Below are positions 1-11,200 of a DNA stretch of 64,000 nucleotides, one piece after another. The first letter of the stretch is position 1, and each line of letters begins with the position of its first letter. The notes under the pieces were generated by a model. That model ran no database searches, was not told where the DNA came from, and worked only from the letters and a program-made list of their open reading frames with translations. Both the position numbers and the translations under genes were made by a program. Source of the DNA: Gorsachius magnificus (Eukaryota > Chordata > Aves > Pelecaniformes > Ardeidae); contig CM067081.1 of assembly GCA_034008185.1 (NCBI GenBank), forward strand, positions 13,949,821 to 14,013,820, written 5' to 3'.

Positions 1-350
1 GGAACCACATGCTTCACCATGGTCTTCACCACAGGCTGCTGAGAAAACTCTTCTCCAGAGTTTGGAGCACCTTGTCCCCATCCTTTTTCACCAACCTTGG
101 TATCTGCAGGGTTGTCTCTTGTATTTTTCTCAGTCCTCCTTCTCATAACTGTTGCTCAGTGGTTTTTACCCTTTCTTAAATATGTTATCACAGTGGCACT
201 TCCAACATTGCTGATGGGCTCAGCTTTGGGCAGCAGCGGGTCCATTTTGGAGCAGGCTGGTACTGGTTCTTGGGTGCAGCTCCTTCTCACAGAACCCACC
301 CCTGCAATCCCCATTCTGTTACCAACACCTTGTCATGTAAAACCAACACA
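1..350 (-). mobile_element. Solo-type LTR fragment, long GC-rich avian ERV family (cut by window start)
   Basis: This is the same family as the LTR at 5226-6281. Both contain the shared blocks reading ATTGCTGATGG.CTCAGC, GGGTCCATTTTGG and CTTCTCACAGAA, followed by a terminus resembling CCAAAACCTTGCCATG...CCAATACA. On the minus strand the element starts with TGT at 350, so the window holds its 5' part (U3 side) and the rest lies before base 1. The copy has diverged and carries small deletions compared with the 5226 copy. The reading frame at 97-396 is a chance frame across this LTR and its flank, not a gene. LTRs of this kind carry promoter and polyadenylation signals, but no intact promoter is evident here. 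Confidence 0.8.
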
Positions 351-3300
351 CTTGCACATTTACCTCTTAATTATACTATTCCATCCATTTGAATAGAGAA
401 GGCTTTTAAAGTCTGACATTTTTCATTACTAGCAAGAAGTAAATAGGTGAAAGCAATAATTCTTTCTGTCAACCACTGAAGTAGACCTGTTTTGAAGAGT
501 AAAGGCCAAGCTTCTACCTCAATTAGAGCTAGGATACTGCCCCATGAATTCTGTTCATGGATTTCTATTCTTGGCTTTCTATTTCTGGATGAACTTGAAC
601 AAGTCACTTGTCTTCTCTCTACTTAGTACTTGACATAATTCTTCTGAGGCTAAATCTGTAGTTAGTACATGCTAAGAACCCTACACAGAAGGTCATTGCA
701 TAGGAATTACAAGAATTATTTTTCACCATGAATTTGTACAACTTTGCATTTTGAAAAGAAATTTAATTAATCAATATTAAATAATACAATGCATAGAGAT
801 ATTACTCTATACATGATTAAGAGAGAATTATCTTAGTGTATTTGGCTGGTGGAGTAAAACTTGATGAAGCATTCCAATGAAATATACAGATACAGATATA
901 TTCACTTAACACTTGTTTCACTTATTGATCTTTGCAGATTCCTCTCATTGACTTCTCATTTTATCTATTGCAGCCAAGGGACAAATACCAGCTGGCTTCA
1001 AAAAAAAAGGCTTTTTGCTGTTTTTCTAGTACATGTATGTGGTATGTGGAGCTACCGCACATGTCCTGGAAGCTGCAGAGCCAGAAGGCTGGAACACTGT
1101 ATCTGCCTAATAATTCTTGTTATGCAGCTTATCAATCTGAGCACTGCCCTGTGCTAACATAGCTGTACTGGAGCTAGCTGAAGTATCATCACCGAATGCT
1201 TGTGAGGTTTCCACTGACTATCAACAATGTGACCAGTTTTAGGTCTGCTAGTAATTAAACCAGCAAATAATATTATTTTGAAAGTTTTATTTTGGTCTGA
1301 GCAAAAATATATAGCTGATAATATTTTTTTTTTTCATAGAAAGATGAACACTTGATTTAGTTTCCATCTCTAGCAAGCATTAAGTACAGCAGTATTTAGG
1401 GGCGGGTACATCAGTAACAGAAAAGGTGCCATGTATCTGCTGCCTTAGTTGTGCCTTAAGGTTGTTATACCAAGTCTGCCTTTTCCTAATCCATGCTGTA
1501 GAACAGTTCAAAATTAAAACAACAAACCAAACCTAGCAACCCAAAACAATATTGAAACAAACCAAAACTGAAACAAACCAAAACCAAAACAAAGCCCATG
1601 GAACATACTATGGTCTACTTTGAATAACAGTTCTCTGGGTTCTTTTGTTCTCCCAGTGTGGTTTGAGAAAGAATTTATATGTGTTTGAGAGTGTTTTCTC
1701 CACCTCAGACATCTGATATTTTAGAATATTGTGCCAAACTAATTTTCAGTGTATTCTAAAGTCTGGTAGTGCAGGGAAGAGTTGGGGGGGGGAGGGGGGG
1801 GTAGAGGAAGAGTTGCTAAAACAGACTTTCAGTGTGCTGATCAGAATCAGAAGAAAGCAGCTTTTTGTACAAGCACATTCAAACAATATTTATGAAACAT
1901 TATGCATATCAGAGTAGAAGTCAAGACCAAAGAGCTGTAAGATAGCTACAATTTTCTGGAGTATGTTTGCAATAGTATATTTCAAGTTTACTACTTTGAA
2001 TGGATCTCAGGAGGTTTTGCTTATATGTGTCATTAATCCACCTATATTCGGGCTTAACTTCCTGTAGATATCCTTCATATTTCCCTGACTTCCCAACTTT
2101 TTGCCTGCAAACCTTATCATTGTTCTGCTGATAACAGAGCTGTTGTAAACTTAGTTGCTGTCTTCACTGGACTTCTAGCTTGAGTGTCACTGACCTCATT
2201 GATGACATCAGAGGCTTAAACAGTTGCTCAGTTTTCTCACACCTTTGAAAGTACTAAGCTCTCTTTTAAAATGCTGCATTTTGTTAACAGATTGAAGAGA
2301 TACATACTAGAGAGAGTCACATCACCTGTGATATTATTCATTTGATGATCTGGTTGCTGCTCTGCTCCAAATATGGATTTAGACAGGTTGCAGGTGATAT
2401 TCATTTTTGATAAAATGCACTATTTGTTTGCTATTTATTTGTTTCCTACTATAAATTCTTCTTTCTTGAGCTTGTATTAATTGATTGTTGTTGGAAGTGA
2501 AAAATTGTTTAGATTTACCTTCTTACTGCACCAGCTGATGGGAAAATGCATCTTCACTTGCACAGATGCTAAAGGTACTGGAGAGACAGCTGAGAGGCAG
2601 GAAGAGTCATTGCATTCATAATGCAGATAGAGGACATAACTCTTTAACTATGCATGACAATAATGTAAGACAGTTGTTGATAAAAAGGAGAAAAATGAGA
2701 GTATGAATAAAAAATATTAATTTAAATGTGCAAGGACAGCTAACAATTAGGAAGGAATTTGATCAGAAGTCATTAACATCTGTCAGCTTTTGCTAAAACT
2801 GTCACCATCCGTTAATAATACACCTGTTTAGGAACGTTTCCATCTCATTAAAAAGTCAGTAGTAGTTTTGGAGAAAGCTGGCCAGATGAAATCTTAACCT
2901 CACTGAAGTTTCATGCAGATCTCCTTTTCCTCTTCCGGACCAGGATTTCAGCTGTTGTGCCCTTTAGTTGGAAGTCTTCTATTCAGGCACTAGCCAAATA
3001 TTTTATTGGTGAGATCTAATGTAAGTTGTAGCTGTGTGCCACATTAAAAAGAAATAGCTAATAGCTTAATACTATTCACAAAATGTACAAGTCATTGTTT
3101 CTTTAGCTGTGATATTCATGTGCCAATAAAGCTAACTTAAAATAGCAACAGGCCTTTCGTATGCCCTGGGTTGACTGCCTAAAAGTGAAAGTAATGTAAC
3201 ATCAGCCAAACTTTCATACTGAATGAATAATGCATTGAAAACTAATTTTTTATTAAGTCAATCAAGAAAATCCATCTTCAATATTTAATTTGTAGTGATC

Positions 3301-5225
3301 AGTCTCCTCCACTACTTCGCAGTGGCGTGGATGTTCTAATACAATGCAGACATCTCATTAACTTTAAACGAGAATAGAAGCAGCCTGTTTAATGTTTAGA
3401 AGGCTGTAACACTGAAGAAAGGCCAATGAAAGTGATATTTGTTTTCATGTGCTGGGAGTATTTACTGAACAGAAACAATAGCTCCAGGAAATAAATATGT
3501 AAAACTCTGGGTCAGCCAATGTGTCACAGTAACTTACATGGCTTTCACTTCCAGTATAGCAACAGAATGACACATCTATGTGTTTGCATTTGCTTCCTAA
3601 AGTAGGCCACTGCAAACTCTCTCTTTCTGTCCCAGATGTTAGTCTACTTTTGTTTTTTTTCTGTCCTAAAGAAGTATGATTTTGGAAAGGGTTGCTGATT
3701 GCATTTCTTGTAATTAGTTGTCTCATACATATATATTTATTGGAAAAGGATGGCTAGAAAATATTGCAATAGCCTGAAGTCTGCATTAGGTTATAAAGGA
3801 ATTTATTTGTATGTACAATACATCATGTAAAAAGGTTTTTATTTTTTTAACCTCTCTTATAGGCATGCTTTTAAATTTCTGCAAGTGGATTAATCTAGCT
3901 ACATGACGAAGTGCTCAGGCATGTACAATACCTGTGACGTGAGCTGAATTAATCTACTGTGATTCAATACCAGAACTCAACTGCAGCTAATAAAGACTGA
4001 TGGCAAAGTGAAAGTTTCTGATTCACCTAATGAGCTTATTGGTGAATTTAGAACAATTCGTCTGGCAAATCTTTTAACATTTACATGGGATATTTCCATC
4101 TACAAACAGCAATTTTGATATTTACATTTGCAATTAAACATGCTTTTAGATATATGAGTTTTGTTCTGCAACTTCTGTCATTTGGTTGAAAGAGTCTGTT
4201 AGTTTTTCATGATAAATTTTTTGCTAAAATGATTTTTTACTTAAAAAGGAGAAGATAAGGGTAAAATATATGTTCAAAGACAAAATTATTTTTTAAAAAA
4301 ATCTGTTCCATTAATTTCATGTGATTATTTTTAGTCGTATTAATTACACAGTAATTGAGATGCACCCTTTGCATGTTTAACTGAAGAACAGAGCAGGAGT
4401 TTCATGCTTACTGCTTTCTTCTACTTAAGCTTGATTGGAACTGAATTTGCTCAGTCACAGCAGAAACATGTCCACATATACTGAACTGCCAGATGTGGTC
4501 AAAACATTTACCATAGAGATGTGTGACAAAGTGTCAGGTATCTAGCAAAATCTGCCTGATTTGGTTTTTTTATTTTTTTCTGAGCTGCTATAGACACAAG
4601 GATTTGGAGTAAAATCTTTTTCAGCAAACCGTTAGTGTCAGGAGGGTAGATAGAGGAGGAGGAACCACTTGTGGAAATCATTGAAGATGGTAGGACTCCC
4701 AGGAGACAGAAGTTGCACTGCAGAGCACAGGTTATGTCAAAATCCAGGAGTTAACACACAGCTCTACAATATGGATCAAAGCTCTGCTTCTTGAAGCAGT
4801 AGTTGCCTACATGTGCACGTGTGCAACCTCCAGTTAAAGTCAATGGAGATAAGACATGCAGTAGATCTTGATTCAGCTTACCAACTGTATGGACTTAATT
4901 AATATTCTCAAAGATAGGCACCAGGCAGTATTTCAGACACCCTATGGTATCTGGGATATCTGCACAGAGGCAGCAGCTATGATCCAGAAAAGTCAGGTTA
5001 CCTGGGTTAAGCCTTCCAGGGTGGCAGCTGAAGGCCAGGCAGGCTAGATGGTTTGGGTAACTAAGCTGATCTCTATTTGTCTAACAAACCACTTTGTCCA
5101 TCTAAGATTTGTGAAGTTCAGCCTCCTTCTACACATTAAAGGCACAATAAATGTTTAAGAGTTGTCATTTAAAAAAAAAAAAAAAAGCCAGTGAAACAGG
5201 TGAACTTGCATGAGTTTGGTGCTCT
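351..5225. other. AT-rich non-coding stretch
   Basis: I see no gene or recent transposon in this stretch. It contains scattered poly-A and poly-T runs, a G-rich patch at 1784-1801 and a poly-A run near 5170-5186. The short open frames (for example 861-1157 and 3445-3726, minus) have no recognisable domain or compositional bias. The part from about 4650 to 5060 is less AT-rich and may hold a decayed ancient repeat, but I cannot classify it. Confidence 0.6.
1784..1801 (+). repeat. G-run pair with G-quadruplex potential
   Basis: Nine G are followed by one A and then eight G, inside an otherwise ordinary AT-rich region. Such runs can form G-quadruplex structures and are prone to length change and sequencing error. 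No gene or promoter context is visible. Confidence 0.7.
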
Positions 5226-6281
5226 TGTAGTGGGTTGACCATGGCTGGATGCCAGGAGCCCACCAAAGCCACTCTATCACACCCCCTCCTCAGCTGGACA
5301 GGGGAGAGAAAATATAATGAAAGGCTCATGGGCCAAGATAAGGACAGGGAGAGATCACTCAGCAATTACTGTCACGGGCAAAACAGACTCAACATGGGGA
5401 AATAAGTTTATTACAAATCAAATCAGAGGAGGATAATGAGAAATAAAACTAAATCTTAAAACACCTTCCCCCACCCCTCCCTTCTTCCCAGGATTAACTT
5501 TACTCCTGATTTTCTCTCCCTTATCCCCTGAGCAGCGCAGGGGGACAGGGAACGGGGGTTGGGGTCAGTTCATCACATGCTGTCTCTGCCGCTCCTTCCT
5601 CCTCAGGGGAGGACTCCTCACACTCCTCCCTTGCTCCAGCCTGGGATCCCTCCCACAGCAGACAGTCCTCCACCAAATGCTCCAGCCTGGGTCCTTCCAT
5701 CAGGCTGCAGTTCTTCACCAACTATCCCAGCCTGGGTCCATCCTTCCCACAGGGTGCAGTCCCTCAGGAGCAGACAGCTCCAGAGTGGGTCCCCGTGGGG
5801 TCACCAGCCCTGCCAGAAAACCTGCCCCAGCCTGGGCTCCTCTCCCCATGGGGCCACAGGCCCTGCCAGGAGCCTGCTCCAGCACAGGCTTCCCGGGGCC
5901 CCCCGGGGGCCCCGGGCCTCCCTGGGCTGCGGGGGACACCTGCCCCACCATGGGCTGCCCCAGGGGCTGCAGGGGAATCTCTGCTCTGGTCCCTGGAGCA
6001 ACTCTTGGGGGTCTGCAGCGCTGCTCCTCTCCCATCCTCTCACTCCTCTCCTTGGCTGCTGTTGCATAGTTTCCACACCCCTCCTGCCCCCTTCTCAAAT
6101 CTGTTACCCCAGAGGCGCTACCACCATTGCTGATGGACTCAGCCTTGGACAGTAGTGGGTCCATTTTGGGGCCAACTGGCATTGGCTCTATCAGACATGG
6201 GGGAAGCTTCTGGCAGCTTCTCACAGAAGCCCCCCATGCAGCCCCCCCAATACCAAAACCTGGCCATGCAAACCCAATACA
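5226..6281 (-). mobile_element. Full-length solo LTR (about 1.06 kb), long GC-rich avian ERV family
   Basis: On the plus strand the element begins TGTAGTGGG at 5226 and ends CCAATACA at 6281, so it has the TG...CA ends of an LTR. The flanking 5-mers GCTCT (5221-5225) and GCCCT (6282-6286) differ at one base and look like an aged 5-bp target duplication. Read in sense (minus), the U3 region is GC-rich. It contains imperfect tandem units of about 45-65 bp built on a CTCCAGCCTGGGTCC-like core (about 5635-5990). An AATAAA polyadenylation signal lies at 5412-5407. Several overlapping open frames (5559-6155 plus, 5715-6314 minus and others) are Pro/Gly-rich by-products of this GC-rich repeat and are not genes. 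The flanks contain no retroviral gag, pol or env, so I read it as a solo LTR. Confidence 0.88.
5407..5412 (-). terminator. LTR polyadenylation signal AATAAA
   Basis: The plus strand reads TTTATT, which is AATAAA in the LTR sense direction. It lies in the 3' part of the LTR at 5226-6281, where the R region is expected. Confidence 0.55.
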
Positions 6282-7636
6282 GCCCTGAACTTCCACCAAG
6301 TTCGATTTTGGCATTTAGACTTAAAATTGTAAAATCAAATGTAATCCATAGACTATGAAAAGATGTATTTCCACATGGAAGCATAAACATAATACATTGT
6401 AGCTCATGAAAGAAATGTTACCTTTTTTTGGATACCCTGTTCAAAAATTCAGTCAGTCATTTCAATCGCATACACTTACGCTTCTTACCTTCAGAACCAA
6501 TTCTGGTCAATCCTACTTCTATGAGGACAAAAAGCAAAACTGACAGCCAACGACAACAGGCCTACAATATCACTGGCTTATTTATATTCCCACATTAGAT
6601 CTCCATCTTTTCAACAGTGAAATCTGTCCCTGAATTTAAAATTAAAGCCAAAATAGTCCTAAACCATCCTTTCAGTGATTTTAAAATTTATTCAGTGCTT
6701 GGATGGTTTTCATGTTTTGAAAGAGTGCATTAAATTTGCAGGGTTCTTGCTGCCTTTGAAAATCTTTAAAGAGTAGGTCTCTCAAATGTAATTATTCACC
6801 CTCCAATGTATAATAATTCAAATAATCATGCAAAACCATGACTATGAAATCAATGACAAATTTTTAAGCTGCAAAAGGAAAGATGCTTCAGATGTACAAC
6901 TATTACAAAAGTGTTTCAAAAAATATGAAAAAAACCTAAAATGCAGTGTAAGGATTTTCTGAGGATGAGAGATAAGGTCTCTCAGCTACGTTTGCAAAGG
7001 ACTAGAGAGAATGGCATCAGGTGGAAATCTTAGGAGAGAATGCTTAATGACCACAAAACAGCGACTTGAGAACAGCTTACAGTTATTTGTTCACCGTTTA
7101 TAGCTATAGTTCAAAAGTAAGGATCAGGCTCAGTTTTTAATTTATGGCCCAAAAGACTTCAGTCCAGGAAGCTATTTTCTTTTATTATTCTTTTCAAGTG
7201 TAACATTTTGGATTTGGAGATTATGTTTTCTTTTCAACATCACAACATGTAGAATGTGGTATGTTTTGGCATGTAAGTGGAAAAATAACAAAAAAATCCA
7301 GACTTAGCTATTCTCAGATGGAAAGGATCATCTTGAAACTGTAAGTTACAGGTGTTCCTGCCTGTTCTAAAATGACTGCTTTCATTTGTTAACCATTCCC
7401 AGTGAGAATGAGGAAAGCAGTCATTGCTGTTTACTTTGCAGATTCAGCAACAGTATATGCAAAGCTGAGTACAAACTGTATTTACATAGTTCTCGAAGTT
7501 GGCTGTAATTTGGTTGTTTTGATTGGTTTTGGTTTTTCATGAGAAATGTGGTCAGTGCGGCTTCTGCTTCATTCCTGAATCACAGCTCTTTTAAGTATAC
7601 AGAGTTGCATATTTTGATCATATATGCATGCATATG
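6282..7636. other. AT-rich non-coding stretch, possible 3' UTR of the minus-strand exon
   Basis: No coding sequence or classifiable repeat is seen. If the exon at 7707-8036 is real, its 3' untranslated region would run into this stretch. A possible polyadenylation signal AATAAA lies on the minus strand at 7186-7181. Confidence 0.5.
7181..7186 (-). terminator. Candidate polyadenylation signal AATAAA
   Basis: The plus strand reads TTTATT. It is the first canonical signal I see downstream of the stop codon of the minus-strand exon and would give a 3' UTR of about 520 bases. In AT-rich DNA this hexamer is common by chance. Confidence 0.3.

Positions 7637-7685
<49 letters not shown>
7637..7685. 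repeat. (GATA)n microsatellite, about 12 units
   Basis: This is an uninterrupted GATA/TATC tetranucleotide array followed by a short GT-rich run. Its length makes it probably polymorphic. It lies just downstream of the stop codon of the candidate minus-strand exon. Confidence 0.95.
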
Positions 7686-7687
<2 letters not shown>

Positions 7688-7706
7688 GTGTGTGTGTTTG
7701 TGTATT

Positions 7707-8036
7707 TCAAAGCCTGGCTCTCATCTCTTTCCTATATTGCTCTTGATACTCAAACCTTAGTGGTATTTCTTCCCCTTTATCCACTGCTTTAAGAAATGTG
7801 TTCAGCATTTTACCTTTTACCATGGCAATGAATAGCCATAAGCCTACTTTAATCAGAAGTGTGATTGCAGCAATAGGAAGATATATCAAAACTGGCTCAG
7901 GCTCTAAGCACAGGTTGTATGGGCTAACCCCAAACCTTACTACATAAGGGACTATGCAGCCTGTAGGGATTATGTGGACCATGCAGGTCACCACAGTTGC
8001 CACGTGGACTTTAACTGACCAAAGTTGGCTTGAGAC
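7707..8036 (-). CDS. Candidate terminal coding exon of an unidentified membrane protein (partial)
   Basis: On the minus strand an open frame of 109 codons ends in TGA at 7707. A splice-acceptor-like TTTTTACAG sits immediately upstream (AG at 8039-8038), so the exon would start at 8037 with one base completing a codon split across the junction. Residues about 9-34 and 49-73 are strongly hydrophobic and look like membrane segments. Residues 74-109 are charged and would be an internal or external tail ending in a run of Lys, Arg and Glu. Two Cys lie between or next to the hydrophobic segments. I do not recognise the family. The short IAMVK motif after the last hydrophobic segment also occurs after the second membrane helix of BK-channel beta subunits, but nothing else supports that assignment. 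Codon use looks ordinary and the stretch is free of stops and repeats. A chance frame of this length is possible but less likely given the composition, acceptor and downstream polyadenylation signal. Confidence 0.45.
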   Translation of the reverse strand, partial: VSSQLWSVKVHVATVVTCMVHIIPTGCIVPYVVRFGVSPYNLCLEPEPVLIYLPIAAITLLIKVGLWLFIAMVKGKMLNTFLKAVDKGEEIPLRFEYQEQYRKEMRARL

Positions 8037-8037
8037 C

Positions 8038-8046
8038 CTGTAAAAA
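8038..8046 (-). promoter_or_regulatory. Splice-acceptor-like site
   Basis: The minus strand reads TTTTTACAG followed by GG, a fair match to the vertebrate 3' splice-site consensus although the pyrimidine tract is short. It fixes the proposed start of the exon at 7707-8036. Confidence 0.4.
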
Positions 8047-8069
8047 TGTTTAGATGTACTACAGCTCAC

Positions 8070-8272
8070 TTGGCCAAAAGTGCTACATGGTCTCCAGTTT
8101 GTTCTCTAATGCAGCAACATAGTAACAGAGCAACAGGTCCTATGCCAAAGCCATTTCTGCTGCTCCATCTTTCCACTGTTGTAGCTGAAAGGGTAACTTC
8201 TGCTTTTAAGGAAATATACTGTAATGCATGTTGTGTAGCTTGACTGTTTACCTCACTCACTCTCTCCTTTCT
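8070..8272 (-). other. Open stretch upstream of the candidate exon, possibly coding
   Basis: The minus strand is open from just after a TGA at 8275-8273 down to a TGA at 8068-8066. It includes a Leu/Cys-rich hydrophobic patch near its end. The triplets GCC-AAG-TGA at its end overlap a donor-like GTGAGC (GT at 8069-8068). If the 32 bases from 8069 to 8038 are removed, its frame joins the exon at 7707-8036 without interruption. It has no ATG near its start and no known domain. It may be the distal part of the same coding region, part of a decayed copy, or chance. Confidence 0.22.
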
Positions 8273-11200
8273 TCAAATAAATATTTGCATATAAATTGCT
8301 TTGAAGAATATATTACCAACTAAGGATGGTGGAAAAAGAAATTTGAATGAATTGTAAATCCACCTCAGTTTTTTTCAGGCTTGGAAATTTACATATAAAA
8401 TGGAATCTCTTCACAAAACACAACTCCTTTTAGTTTCCAGCACTCTTACATTTCAAGGTGATGTCACTGTTGGAGAAATAAAATACCATTGAAAGCAGCA
8501 TAGTTAGTAAATCAGGGAGAAGTTGTTCTCTTCATGCTGACTTGGAAGTTCACTATAAATGTATTATTGAAGGGTAAAGCAGATTGCTGCCAAATTGTCT
8601 CAGTTTAAAAAACTTCAGAGTGCAAAAGCAGCATGCAACACCAAAATGTTGAGAAAAAAAATGAAATTAGGTTCAGAAACAATCTTAGAAGGAATCTAAA
8701 CTGAGGAAGAACAGTCTGAGTGAAAGAAGACCCTTCTGAGGAAAACAGTACAGAGGCAAAAGCAGTTGTGCTTGGGCACATATAATGACACTGTTTTTTC
8801 AAACAACCATTTCCAAACCTTATCTATTTTTCATGTAAATGAGGACAAATCAAAATTGTTAAAAGAGCTGTTACAGGAGATGTGTAGAGTGAGACAGAGA
8901 TAAACAAGTCCAGATTATCTTCCACAGTCTCTGTTCAGGCAATCAGTGAAGAAAGAAACCGAATGGACACATAGATTAGTAGCAGCAACTAAAAAATGCA
9001 TGATTTACAAAACCAGAAGGTGAAGAGAGAAGGACATGTTATATAAGGTCTTGATTTTTATTTCATCTTACTACATGACAGAATTGATAATTCTTTTTTT
9101 TTTTTCTTGTAATGACAGGTCTTTAAAAAATATACTCACATATGTAATACATACATAAACTATTTAGATAATCTATTTATAATATATGTTTATTATTTAT
9201 TTGTAATATATAGAATAATATCTCTATAAAATAAATAAATACTTACTAGCTTCCTTTGCTTCTTGTGTTGCTTTTTGAGATTTTGGGATGCATTTGAAAA
9301 TCTGTAGTTGAGTACTGGTCCATTGAAGGTCCTGAAACCTCTTCTTTAAATAAAATCCAAGCATCTCCACTAATTATGCATGTCCAAGCACTTAAACTTT
9401 ATATAGAAATGAACATTTGCATTGTGGAAATCTGAATGAAAAGTAGAATACTGAGTATGTTCCATTAAATTAGAAGAAAACAAAGATGTGTTACCTGGAT
9501 CATTACAGTTTTGTTAGCCCAGCATTAATCCTGAGGTCATTAGCTGACTTGGACTTGACTACTAAAAATTAAAGGAAAATAGAATAATTAATGGTAATCA
9601 ACATATGTAAAATAGATTATGTCAAACTAGATTTATCTACAGCTTTCTTCTGCTTTTTTGAAAGAGACTAAGTATTGCTTGGAAAAGGTAACAGTGTTTA
9701 CACACTGTTGTGGGAACTCTGTGGGATTTAGTTTGGGACCACAAAATATTTTGGTTAAATGGTGTATATTTAGAGTCGCACTTATCTCATCATACATAAA
9801 AATTAACTTTTTAACCAGAGACTGTTAAGCAAGATCATCTCTGGTAGAGTGTTTCAGGGCCTGATTTTATTTGCCTGAGCATTTTTATAAATTACCTGGA
9901 AAAATCCTGGTATATGTATCAATACAAAGAAACATGCCTTGGAAATGTTAAGTCATTCCTGAGGGAGCTGCTTTCTAGCACACAGTTTGTTTTGCAGGAA
10001 GGGGAAGGACAAATCTTACTGAGAAATGCTCCCAGCTATGCAATGGGTGGGACGAACACACACCCCTAACTCTATTTTCTCTTCACACCCCAGTCAGTAT
10101 GTTGGTGTCATAAAGGAAAGTAGGCAAAAATTCTTTTTGATCTGGTACTTCTCTTGTGGAATACTGTTTGTGGTAATCTGATTATCACAGAAATAAGTAC
10201 ACTATTAAAAAAGTGGTTTAATACAGCATTAAACAGACAAGGTTCAGATTTCTGAGGAGATCATAAATTGCATGGTTGGCATGGCAAACACACTTGTGCC
10301 TTTATGAAAAAGTTTGGAAAATTACAGAATAAATGAACATGTGTTAGGTAGATCAGACAAAAGGAAAATAATCAGAAGGCAGCACTGAATATGTTGCGAT
10401 CAGATGGCTGTGAAGAACAATCAATCAAAAACTATAAACATTCCCTTTTCAGTTTGTGGATTTGGGTTACACTTTCTTATTCTGTCAAGCAGTCCATTGC
10501 AACAGGTAAAAAAGTGATAGTTCTGATGTTTTGTTTTAAGTTACTTTTCTATTTTGACCATAAAATCAAAGGAAAATTCAAAGAGAAAATGAGAAACAAT
10601 AGGAAATAATGAGGAAATAAAAGAACATGCTTTTTTTTTTGTTTATATCTTCAGGGTATGGGGGTCTGATGAGAGTCTGGCAACAGATTTTGCTTTTGGA
10701 CTTTGGTCCCTCATCCATTTTCCTCAACCTGAGATATTCTGCTTGGGCTTGCCAGGGCTCGTTTCTTCCTGTAGCAAGACAGAATCTATCTAATCCTGTG
10801 CTGCTAGTTAAATAATCAGATAATATTATTTTTCTCCTAGTGAGGAAGGAGGGGAAGAACAGAAAAGAATTTGCAAGTGGTGCAATGGAAGAGTAGATCT
10901 CACAGGATTCCCAATAGACCTTCAATTAGTGCAACTACCATATGCTGCCCATTATTAGTCCTGCTAAAGCACCAAACTTGTGGTCATGGCGGTCCTTAAA
11001 TGGTAGGTGTAAAGCCATAATCTGTGGAGAAAAGCAGAAACCTAACAACCTTTCTCTTCTCAGAAGAACTTTTTGCAAAATTTTTTCCATGTTCTGTCCA
11101 TACCAAATTGCCCTTTTAACAATCTGTTTAAGATGTGATGGATGGAATTAAGATTGCTATATTTTCCATTAACTGAATACCTGAGTTTCAGCAGATCACC

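Noticed and set aside
5559..6155. Pro/Gly-rich open frames on both strands, collagen-like
   Set aside because: They lie fully inside the GC-rich LTR with tandem units; openness on both strands comes from composition, and no G-X-Y periodicity or signal peptide is present.
1..6281. A complete provirus with LTRs at 1-350 and 5226-6281
   Set aside because: The geometry would fit a minus-strand provirus, but the 4.9 kb between shows no gag/pol/env, no clear primer-binding site after the right LTR and no polypurine tract before the left one. The right LTR has its own near-matching 5-bp flanks.
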